A DNA stretch of 64,000 nucleotides. It comes from Pleurodeles waltl (Eukaryota; Chordata; Amphibia; Caudata; Salamandridae). The DNA is taken from assembly GCF_031143425.1 (NCBI RefSeq), contig NC_090444.1:1536908782-1536972781 (forward strand). The letters are read 5' to 3'. The notes beneath the pieces are model-generated. The model worked only from the letters and a program-made list of their open reading frames with translations, did no database searches and was not told the DNA's origin. The translations under genes and the position numbers were made by a program. Shown here piece by piece: positions 1-9,559 of this stretch (positions are counted from its first letter, which is position 1; the number at the start of each line of letters is the position of its first letter).

Positions 1-80
1 CACTGAACTGGCAGATTCTATGGAATAATTTCAGTAATTGCAAAACTATTATTTTTCACACCGTTTTTAGTACTGGGAAA

Positions 81-107
81 GAGACTAAGGTTCTGTCCTT
101 TAGTCTC
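81..107. repeat. Short hairpin
   Basis: GAGACTAAGG and CCTTTAGTCTC flank a 6-base loop and can pair. It lies immediately left of the 68-bp foldback element and may belong to the same old repeat. No function is evident. Confidence 0.45.
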
Positions 108-110
108 TAG

Positions 111-178
111 GGGCCAGATGTAGCAAAGGGTTTTTCCCATTCTGGTTCAATGGGAAAATGTGTTCGTACATATGGCCC
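111..178. mobile_element. 68-bp foldback element (MITE-like)
   Basis: It starts GGGCCAGATGTA and ends with the near reverse complement (TACATATGGCCC). The interior holds a second inverted pair, TTTCCCATT and AATGGGAAAA. The trinucleotide TAG directly repeats on both sides (108-110 and 179-181), as expected for a 3-bp target duplication of the PIF/Harbinger type. It cannot encode a protein, so any movement needed a transposase supplied from elsewhere. The superfamily is inferred from the duplication length only. Confidence 0.6.
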
Positions 179-181
179 TAG

Positions 182-2929
182 GTACTTATGGCAGGTTTCT
201 AAGCATGATATTTCTCTCCAGGTAGGCACTTTCAAAGTCCGAGCCAAGTTGTCAGCATGGCCTTCGACAGATCTCCAAAGAGTAATTTGCCTTTTCTGTA
301 CCAGGAATATTCTGAGGATGTGGTGGTACGGGACCACTATTATACTGCCAACCAGCCAATGATTGGAACATTCCCTACATCCAATACTGGCTACTCTTCC
401 ATGAAAACTTCACCTCATTTTCCGCACTTCCTTTCCCAAACTATAGCAAACTTTCCCAGAATCACTTCATTTAAAACGTGCTCAACCTTCCTCTATCTGC
501 AGCCTTCAAGCCACTCCCACTGGAATGAGGTATAATCCACTCTTGCAGTGCTGGAACTCTTTGTTCCTCCTTCTAGGCACACAGACAAATCATCTATTGA
601 ATGGTTTCAGTTTTAAAAGTCCCATCTTGGATCTCCTTCTACAAAGGAATAGCTCCCCTTTGTGATTTTGTCTGTCCTGTCCTCCTTACAGATGATAAGT
701 GGTCACAGTTGTCACCATGCCTGCCTTCCTGATCCTAAGGGTAGTCCCATTGACCTCCAAGATGTCAGTCACTAATAATCAGTATTGGATGTGCATTCCG
801 AACTCTTGAGCAGAACTACTGGCAACTGTTTTTAAACCACTTTGCTCTCAGGCAGCAAAAACGAATGTTTTCTTTCAAATTGTGTTGTTTCCACTATACT
901 TTAAAAAAATGTCATAACAACATTTTTGATAACAGGCGTGAAATAGCTTTGAATGAAATTCCTAGAATTTTCTACCTGACGTTAAGAATTAACCGTTCAT
1001 TTATAACTGGGAATGCTCAAGGAAAACACTGTCAAGCACTTTTTGCAACTCCTACTTATATATGTTGGGAGTGTAACAACGAAGCACACATAAGATATTC
1101 AACTTCTACACTACTGACACATTTTGTGCTCCACCTTACCATGGTCTTGATGGAGAGGCAAATAAGCAAAGAGCAAACCCAATTTAAAATATAGTTTTAG
1201 GGGCAATGCACACACTCTGTGGCACTGAATGGCAGGACGACAGTGCACATTATAAATTCAGCATGCTTAAAACCCATAAAAGGAGAACATTCAGGCGACC
1301 ATTAAGAAGAAGGCAAAATCTTACATTCATTCACTCTGGAAAACAAAAAATCTTCTTGTCATTGCTTCTTTTCTTTTCATCTAAAATTGTGGCATTTATT
1401 TGTGTTATTCCCGACAGGTGTCGCCACAGTAAAATGAGTTTGTAGACTCTGTTTCAATGACAAGAAAATCTCTGCTCCTGGCCAGTATGGTGTCCAAGTC
1501 TGACTTAAGAAATTCATTTATTTTACCTGTAGATACAGTATATGATAGCCAGGACAAGGATAAGCTAATAAAAATGTTATGACATAATGACAACACATAT
1601 TTGATTACTAATGTTGCTAAATGTTTTAAAGTATATTTTTAAAATTGTAATCCTTGGTTATAGCATGAGAAACAATGTTGAATGCTGTGTGTCTCAACGA
1701 TATTACTGTTTATTGGGTTGGATAAACTATTTATTGACATGAAATGCACAAATGTAATTCTTAGTATTGGCAGATATGGGCTCTCTTTGGCCCTTACATG
1801 TCAATGTTCTTCGATGGTGACATAATGGCAACAATCTGCTGATATCTGCAGGCTACCATGACCGCATAGACATGTCTCATGGGACCAAATGCATAACACA
1901 GCAGTGGGTATGTGTCTTGGGTGTCCAAATCGTTAAAGCCAAAAATTGGGAAATTCCACAAATATAAAAATAGGACTACAATTTTGCTTCCACTGAGGGG
2001 CACATAATGACTTAGTTGAGGGTGTTAATTACGTCTCTTTCTTATAAGGGCTTGTAACTGATTTTGGACTGGGACAGGAACATGTACCTCCTCTGTGCTC
2101 AGTGAAAACTGGGCATATGTTAATTTACTGAAATTTGCTGGTACAATTGGTGAAAAGTCAGGGTTGTCCTGCTAAATCAGAGTGCCTTGCATGTATGTAG
2201 TTATGTGGTATTTTTATAGTACAAGTGTAATCAAAATTCAGCAGTGTGCTGTGCATGGTTAAAGACAAGCATAAAGTCAACGAATAAGAGGAGAAGTAGA
2301 TTGTCACACAAAGTGACATCAGCACACCACCAGTACCTTGTCACCACATGTGTGCCCCTTAATTGTTATGCACAGAAGCTTGGACAAAACGTCAGGTACA
2401 GCTCCTGTGCTCACTACCCTGCCCTCCACCTTCCCTCGGGTAACAACCTGTATACTCAGAAACTGTTGGTGCAAACTTGCAAGCTTTTAAATGTTAGTAT
2501 AAAACCATAGGTGCAGTAACATCTTTATGTTGTTATTCAGCACCTGGAAATGCCTATTAACCACCCGAATTATGGGCCTAATTATGTATTAACAGGTCAC
2601 ATTGCAGACTGTACATTCGCAGTGATCACAAAATGACCTTACCAATTAATCTTAATTAAGCAGGACACAGTTTGCTACACACTGTGTTTGAATGCAAATG
2701 GGGGGGATTGAGCCCTGCAGGTGAGGGGATTGAGCCCTGCAAGTGACAGTAACTCTCTTTATCTGCATTTGCACTAGCAAATGAATACAGTCATTTTTTA
2801 ACCACATTGTTTATTCTGTTTAAGGTAACATAACAGCATGACAAAACAAGATTTTGGCAACATTTTTGAAGAAAGCAACCAAAGTCACTCTGGAATGAGT
2901 CAATGTGCTTGGTTTTTTCTTGATTGTAC
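182..2929. other. Unassigned sequence, no gene seen
   Basis: Several small open frames occur (the longest about 109 codons, 865-1194), but none shows a recognisable domain, and stops are frequent on both strands. A 22-bp direct duplication lies at 2703-2746. The right end grades into the minus-strand LTR that begins near 2930, so that border is approximate. It may contain old unrecognised repeats. Confidence 0.5.
2703..2746. repeat. 22-bp tandem duplication
   Basis: Two head-to-tail copies of a 22-bp unit beginning GGGGATTGAGCCCTGCA differ at one base (AGGTGA versus AAGTGA). It is a local duplication with no evident function. Confidence 0.85.
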
Positions 2930-4168
2930 CAGAACTCATTCACAAGGGCCTATAAAACTGATTTGGCACCGCTTGGCAAGTCTGGACTCACAGCAAGAGA
3001 GCCCAGGTGCTTGCAGATGAAATCTTCGATGTTCCTGAGACTTCTTAACAGGAGGCAAGCTCATTCCAAGCCCTTGGAGACCCTTTGGAAGCAGGATGTA
3101 GAAAGCAAAGTCCAGACCTTTCATTCCCAGGACTGAAGCAGCAAGCAGCAGGCCAGCACAGCAAAGCAACAGACAGAGAGGCAGTCCCGTCTACAGCATC
3201 CAGCTCTTCTTCCTGGCAGAACATAAGGATTCTAACTTTGTGGGGTCAGAGGTCAAATACCTATACCTATTTCTGTCTTTGGAGTAGGAACATTTTAAAG
3301 AGGCGTTTTTGTAGTGCACAAGATCCTGCCTTTCCTGCCCTGGCACCAGACACACTCCGGGGGTTGGAGACTGATTTGTGTAAGGACAGGCATAGCCCTA
3401 TTCAGGTGCAAATGTCAGCTCCTACCACCATTCTAGCTCAAGAACACCCATTAGGATATGCAGGGCACACTTCAGCCCCCTTTGAGCGACTGTCTAGTTT
3501 GAATCCACAAACAGCCCAACTGTCATCCTGACCCATACGTGTATTCCACAGACAGACAGAGGGACTGAATGGTTAAGCAAGAAAACGCCCACTTCCCAAA
3601 AGTGGCATTTTCAAACTTACAATCTAAAGAACAACTTCACCAAAAGTTGTATTTTTAAAATGTGAGTTCAGAGACCCCAAACTCCTTCTCTTTCTGTTCC
3701 CAGTGGGAAATTACAATAAAAAAGGTATTTCAAGGCAATTCTTATGTTACGCTATAGGAGAGCTAGACTGTGCAATAGTGAAAAACTAAGTTAGCAGTAT
3801 TTCACTACCAGTACAGGTAAATCACACCAGTACATGTCCTACCCTTTAAATACATTGCACCCTGGTCATGGGGCTGCTTTGGGCCTACCTTAGGATTGAC
3901 TAACATGTAGTAAAAGGGAAGATTTGGGTCTAACAAATGGGTGCACTTTCCAGGTCAAAATAGCAACTTAAAACTGCCTATACAGACACTGCAGTGGCAG
4001 TTCTGAGACATATTTACAGGGCTACTCTGGAGGGTGGTATAATCAATGCTGCAGACCCACTAGTAGCCTTTGATTCACAGGCCCTAGACACACATGGTGC
4101 ACTGTACTAGGGACCTACTACTCAATCAAATAGGCCCATCATGGATCAGCCAATCACCAGACAGAGAT

Positions 4169-5998
4169 TGTGAGCACAGATATTCTGACTCAAATAATTA
4201 TCTTTTACGTACTCACACTTATATACTAATGTGAAATACTTTAACTAGAAAAACTAATGTTGACACAAAATGTGACGTTAGTAATGGCCGCCCTCAGAGT
4301 AAAAGGCCTGTACATGTTTTATATAATATATCAAATTAGTAATGAGAAAAAAAAATATTCTGTCCCTTTAAGAGCATGTTCTCTGCAAAAATAAATGCTG
4401 AAAAAATATGAGTATTTCTTGGGTTTCTGCTGTGTCTCTAGCAGAGCAAGGCCACAGCTAATGTTGAACGTCTGCCAAAGCACTGAAAACTGCAACGTTA
4501 GTAGAAAGATTTCATGTGTGCTGTATAACACATTCTTTGTTTGAATCTCAAACTTGTTTAAAACTTTTATTAATGAAATATATTTCTTGCGACATGAGCA
4601 TCTGTTGTTCTCTGCTGGGCCTGAAACTGAGCAAGGCCACAGAGTGTGGCTATCTTCCTGCCAAGCTAAGCTAAAGTATCAACTGCATGAGATCATCTCT
4701 GTACAATTACAAGCTTCTTTTGTTTGAGTCATGAGTTCATACTAATGGAATGTGTTTCTCTCGAGGGAAAGAACTGATTTGAAAATGTTTCTCCTTCTTT
4801 GTAACTATCGTCCGGTAGCAGTGTATTCTGGAGTGGCTCAACAAAGGGTTCCACTGAAACGTTTGGAAGTGTGCTTCAGATGCAACAATTAATATTGTTT
4901 GTGCTTACGCAAAAGGGAAAACCATCAAATCCAAAGCACTTAAACTAATATTACGATACTTTAAAAGCATTTCCGATGAGTTTATGTTTTATGATTGGAT
5001 GTTTACTTTTTATATGAAGTTTTTAACCAATGAGAAAGTTGTGCAAGTTTAATTTAATGTTTGAGAATCAGACATTTGAGGTTCATTGCTTCCTGGTTTC
5101 CAGAGACTTCACTTCGCATTCTTGTGATCTGTAACTTTGACATTTCATGCTTAGCCAGTCAATCTACTGACATTTCGGTACTTTATTATTTTGAGTTATT
5201 TCCCATGCTCCATGCAGTGATGCTGGTGCTTACTTTAGCGCTCAATGCTTAAAGCCTGTAGCGCTTTGTTGCCTGCCTTAGATAATTAACTTGATTTTTC
5301 AGAGAACTTATACAGTAGTCTGAATTCTGAATTATCACCCCTTTTCCTGCCCCCTGTCCCGATGCTGATGCTGCTGTCCTCCTGATGAAGTTATAACCTG
5401 ATTGCTGATTACCTTAAAGTGGGGTAAATTTATGACTGTTGTGTATTGTATTTGTCTTTTGTTTTCCAGGTACCAACTGCTACTATTTTAATACTTCTGC
5501 TCTTTTGATAGCACCATAGCTAGATGTTTTCTAAATTAATGTTGCTAAAGCTTTTGCATGAAGCCCAACATGCGAATGCTTATCTGAAGTTAGTGAGGTG
5601 ACTCAAATGTATCTTATCTCTCTTGTTCAAATATGTATGTTATTGATTAGTGTTTTAACCATTGAGTTTATTGTTGTATTTGCTTTGTTTAAAGTAAGAT
5701 TCCTCAGGCCAATCTGCTTCTTGTACTATTTGGTGTTGAGAATCATTTTTGTGACTTTAGCACTGTTAATATAGGAAAATAAACATTTTAATTGATACTA
5801 AAAGGTGTGGTTATTTGTTGCCATATTGGTCATGGTGCGTTCTTTGCTGACTCTTTGGTGATTGTTATTATTTAATGCTGTTGTGTTACATGACATATAA
5901 TCTATATATAATTTAAATGAGTCAAAAGATTAATCGACCTTAAAGCAGCATCCAACCACTTACTATGACGAAATAGATAAGCCAAGGGTGTGCTAACA
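4169..5998 (+). mobile_element. 1.83-kb LTR-like element nested in the minus-strand LTR
   Basis: The ends are TGTGAGCACA and TGTGCTAACA, a 10-bp inverted pair with one mismatch, in TG...CA form. The interval exactly interrupts the older LTR, whose halves rejoin when it is removed. Flanks AGAGA(T) and AGAGC form an imperfect 4-5 bp target repeat. Inside are a TATA-like stretch near 4319, two diverged copies of a roughly 190-205 bp segment (one near 4400-4560, one near 4600-4760, each with a 'gagcaaggccaca' core) and AATAAA at 5778-5783, about 215 bases before the right end. This layout fits a plus-strand solo LTR. No coding sequence is seen. A non-autonomous DNA element is the alternative. Confidence 0.55.
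5778..5783 (+). promoter_or_regulatory. Polyadenylation signal in nested LTR-like element
   Basis: AATAAA lies about 215 bases before the right boundary of the 4169-5998 element, where an LTR would end its R region. It supports plus orientation for that element. The motif is short, so chance occurrence is possible. Confidence 0.4.
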
Positions 5999-6149
5999 AG
6001 AGCACTGGCACTTTAGCAATGGGCAACAGTGGTAAAGTGCCCAGAGTCCTGCAGTCAGCAAAAACGAAATTCGGCACAGGATCAAAAACAGGGGGGTTAA
6101 AAGCCAAAAAGACAGGAGAAACCACACCAAGAAGCTGATAGATCTAACA

Positions 6150-6449
6150 CAGAGGTCTTCAAACTTGGGGGCGGCCCCCCCCCCCAGGGGGGCCTCAAGT
6201 GGCCCTAGGGGGGGCGCCAGACTCTGGCCAAAAGAAGCATTATGCAGATAAAAGGCCTTTATTTTAAGCAGAAACATGTAATTTCCCTTTTAAAAAGGCA
6301 ACAGTACCTAACTGCAATGCTTAACTAGGTCTAGACATATTTAAACACTGCCATCTTTACCAAAAAAAAAATGAAAATTTCTGAGGTGAGCCCAATGATT
6401 TTTATTTTTCAACTGGGGGGGCGCGGATTAAAAAGTTTGGAGACCACTG
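6150..6449. mobile_element. 300-bp non-autonomous hAT element
   Basis: The termini are CAGAGGTCTTCAAACT and AGTTTGGAGACCACTG, inverted repeats of the hAT CAGNGGT...ACCNCTG form. The 8-bp sequence ATCTAACA is perfectly duplicated at 6142-6149 and 6450-6457, the diagnostic hAT target duplication. Just inside the left end is a C/G-rich foldback (GGGGGCGGCCCCCC). No transposase frame is present. It inserted into the last bases of the minus-strand LTR, so it is younger than that LTR. A truncated relative ends at 32261. Confidence 0.93.
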
Positions 6450-6457
6450 ATCTAACA

Positions 6458-8099
6458 CGACCAACGGCCATTAAAGTGATTGATGCTGTTTTTTTTAAAC
6501 AAAAAAGCTTTTAATTTTAGAATATATTGGGGTGAGCAGGTAGTTGCCACTGACTACTACCTTCTTCTACTCAGGTCTCAGTCAAGGTTCCCAAAGAAGA
6601 AGATGACCCAAGGTGACATCTTCCCTATTGTGACTCAGATAACACCAGGTTTTGGTGTCAGTATCTAATAAATGGACTGCAATCACAATTTCAGTCACAA
6701 ACAAATGATAAATTCCTCTCTGGGTCACAGATAAAAGGGGATGCCCCTTTCATGCTCCCTCCTATTTGTGATTCGGACATGGTCGAGAAACCGACTCATA
6801 AAAAGACTTGTGTAAACAGTAAACAGATATTATGTGGTTGCAAACTTTATTATTTTGCAAATCGCAAGCTTGGTGACTGTAAAATACCTTTGTATATCAG
6901 GCTCTATCATAACAAAACCTTAAAATTACACATGATAAATAATTCATCACTTGTTAAACAACGTTCTATTTGTGCATTCCCTTCTTTTTCTAGTTTAAAA
7001 TAGTCTGTATTTGCTTGATGTAACATTATCTGTGTGCTGTCTAAGACACTTTTCATCGTTTGCTAATTCTTTGCACTGCCTCTTTTATTTCTTTAAAGGG
7101 GATCCATGCTGCTTGCTCTGCTCTCATCCTAGCATTTATAATCCTCATCCTTTTAAGTCCCCGTGGTGGGCATTACTGTCTTTTCCAATTCTCAGCCTGC
7201 ACTGCGGTCGGACAAGCACCGCTTACTGACAAGAAACATAAGCACAGCAACAGCGGAAGTGCTTAATTTAAATATGTAAAAAGGTGGTGGTACAGCAGTG
7301 GTTGCCTACTCTCAGCCACGTCAAAGCTTGCGTGTTGGCAGCCAGGAAGGAGTTCGGAGAGAGGGGCTTGGGCACTTTCCCTCGGTCCCTTGTTTCTGTC
7401 CTTCTGACTGCCTTTTAAAAAGAAATCCGTAGCTTTTAAAATCAGATTATGCATTCCGTGCATTTATACAGAAGCCAGTTTACATTTTCACCTCTCAAAA
7501 TAACACCAAAGCAACTTTCCAGGTCTATTAATCCATCAAGCGAAGACTTAAATTGAATTATGTAGTGACAAAAAGATGCCTCGTCGTATTCATTTGGTAC
7601 AATTTATCCGAGCTGCTGAGGAGTTCCGTTTTTTAATGCGAGCGCTCAGATCAAATGAGGGAAGGGTTCAAATGACGGTTTAAACGAACGAGAGTCGTCC
7701 CCAGCGGGCTATCTGTAAACCTTCTCCATATCACTGTTTTCACATTCAATAAAATATCAGCTCTCGGGTGATGAAGGAACTCTGCCCTCGATGGAAAATA
7801 CGATGGCTCTTTTTCCCCGCCGTGCTGATGCAGACATGTCTTAAAAGTGTAGGTTTGGGAAGAAAGTTGAAGTGTTGCATTGGTAGCGAGAATAGTTGCA
7901 GAACTTTGCAACATAATAAACGATTCTTAAAATTGGTAGGTGCTAAGTATTGTATGAGCGTGGTTAAAATGTAAATACCGCAAGTCGGAAAATTAAATGA
8001 ACCGACCTCGGTGTAATGAATCGCTGATTCAGCCCTTGAAAGATTGAATTTTTTGACATACATGTTAAACACAGAACTCAGTACCAAACCCTTAGACAC
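6458..8099. other. Unassigned sequence, no gene seen
   Basis: No recognisable coding domain, RNA gene or repeat boundary. Short open frames at 7011-7266 and 7263-7463 overlap one another and look like chance. The minus-strand frame running into 8477 is an artefact of the GC-rich element to its right. Confidence 0.5.
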
Positions 8100-8102
8100 C
8101 AT

Positions 8103-9116
8103 GGGGGTCATTTTGACCTCGGCGGTCTTTTGCCAAGACCGCCGAGGGACCGCCGTGCGGAAGACCGCCAGTGGTGGCGGTTTGCCGCTCGGCGTATTAT
8201 GACCGTTGGCAGCTCTCCGTCCTTTTTCGGACGGAGAGCCGCCAACAGCCATACTGGCGGGAGGCGGGGAAGTGGAGGTTGCTCCACCTCCACCGCCATG
8301 GCAACAGAACACCGCCCACCGAATCACGTCCTGTGATTCGGCGTGGCGGTGTTCTGTTGGCGGTGTGGTGTCGGCGGAGCAGCCCCCATGGATCCCGTTC
8401 CCTCCCGGAGGATCGACGGACAAGGTAAGTCGATCGTCCGTTAGGGGAGGGGGCAGGGGGGTGTTGTGTGTGTGCATGGGGGTGTGCGTCTGTGTATGTA
8501 GAGGGGGTGTGTGAGTGCATGTATGCTTGCGGGGGTGTTGTGTGATTGGGAATGAGTGCGTGTATGTCTGTGGGTATGTCTGTATGGATGTGTGTGTGTA
8601 TGTTTGACTGTGGGTGTGCGTGTCTGACTGTGTGTGTGGATGTGGGCATGTATGTCAGTGTGTTGGTGGTGCCTGTGTGCGTGTCGTGTGTGAGTGAGTG
8701 CTGTGATGTTGGGGGTCGGGGTGGGGAGGGGGGTCCTGCCACCTTTGGGGGGGTGGCAGGTGTGGTGGGGGGTGTAGGGGAGGGAGTCGGGGTGGGGGTG
8801 GTGGGTGGGGGAGACCCCTATCAGTGCCAGGGAAGGAATTCCCTGGCACTGATAGTGCTTACCGCCATGGATTTCATGGCGGTTTCAAACCGCATGAAAT
8901 CCATGGCGGTGAGCCGGGTCCAAATACCGCTGGCGGTATAGTGACGTCTGCCGGGCTAGAGACCCAGGTCTCCAGCCCGGCGGGCGGAACGGAGAACCAG
9001 TGGATGACCATGGCGGTAACCGCCATGTTCATAATAAAAAATAAAAAAAAGACCGCCAGCCTGTTGGCGGTTTTACCGCCGCTTCTCCGCCTTCCGCCAG
9101 GGTCATAATGACCCCC
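8103..9116. mobile_element. 1,014-bp hairpin-rich terminal-inverted-repeat element
   Basis: It starts GGGGGTCATTTTGACC and ends with the reverse complement bearing one mismatch (GGTCATAATGACCCCC). CAT is repeated directly at 8100-8102 and 9117-9119. The body is a series of separate hairpins: 8118-8146, 8205-8246, 8272-8293, 8302-8359, 8818-8855 (17-bp perfect stem, 4-base loop), 8861-8910, 8950-8981, 9009-9027 and 9052-9071. Between the two hairpin clusters lies a G/T-rich tract. Composition is far richer in G+C and CpG than the neighbours. The long open frames here (up to 243 codons) overlap on both strands, follow the GC bias and are not genes. A 3-bp duplication suggests a PIF/Harbinger-related non-autonomous element. 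Confidence 0.8.
8440..8816 (+). repeat. G/T-rich tract with G runs
   Basis: This low-complexity centre of the hairpin element consists of degenerate TGTG/TATG steps followed by runs of four or more G (about 8700-8812). The G runs could form quadruplexes on the plus strand. It is not coding. Confidence 0.8.
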
Positions 9117-9119
9117 CAT

Positions 9120-9502
9120 GTCACTTCTTCAGAGTTTAGTGGAATTGAGAGTCACAAAAAAATGGCAGAAATCCTTTCTGCTCTGTTTAGAGTGTACTCA
9201 TGAATGTACACCGTCACTATGGCAGACGGGACAACTGTCAATTTTCGGAGGATGTCCCGCTTCCTGCAACATCTAAAAATAGTTTCTGCCTTAATGACTG
9301 ATGATATAGGTAGGAAAAGGAAATTATGTGCACAGTGATTAGGCTGTTTGCCAAAGATCACACTGTGTGGTCCAAAGGAAAGACAGAATTAGTATGAACG
9401 CTCCTCTTTGGGATGGGAGCTAATTGGGAAGCCCTGGTCTGTGCTTCATGTTTTATACTAGATTATCTAAATTACTACCTAGCTCAAAAATGGATATCCC
9501 AG
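9120..9502. other. Unassigned spacer
   Basis: No gene or repeat is recognised between the hairpin element and the next LTR. The only open frames are short. Confidence 0.5.
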
Positions 9503-9559
9503 TGTTAAAACCTAACAGCCTTAGCGTGGCCTTTCTCCCAAACTTTTTGCCTCACTCCT

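Larger units (their letters stand above)
2930..6457 (-). mobile_element. Minus-strand LTR of the TGTTAGA superfamily, interrupted by two insertions
   Basis: Read on the minus strand this resembles the other large LTRs in the window block by block: a terminus TGTTAGATC (plus-strand end at 6457), the 'ggactctgggcactttaccactg' stretch, the 'ctactagtgggtctgcag' block, the 'aaatgccacttttgg' block and the 'ctccaagggcttgga' block. Its body is split by an element at 4169-5998. Sequence either side rejoins cleanly (CAGAGA to GAGCACTGGCACTTTAGC) and aligns to the solo LTR at 9560-11723. A hAT element lies at 6150-6449, close to its terminus. The left (3') limit is approximate and the usual terminus there was not found. 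No internal retrotransposon region is attached. Confidence 0.75.

Noticed and set aside
7746..8742. Overlapping 243- and 181-codon minus-strand frames
   Set aside because: They run across the end of a terminal-inverted-repeat element, are low in complexity (Pro, Thr, His runs from the G/T tract) and are matched by open frames on the other strand.
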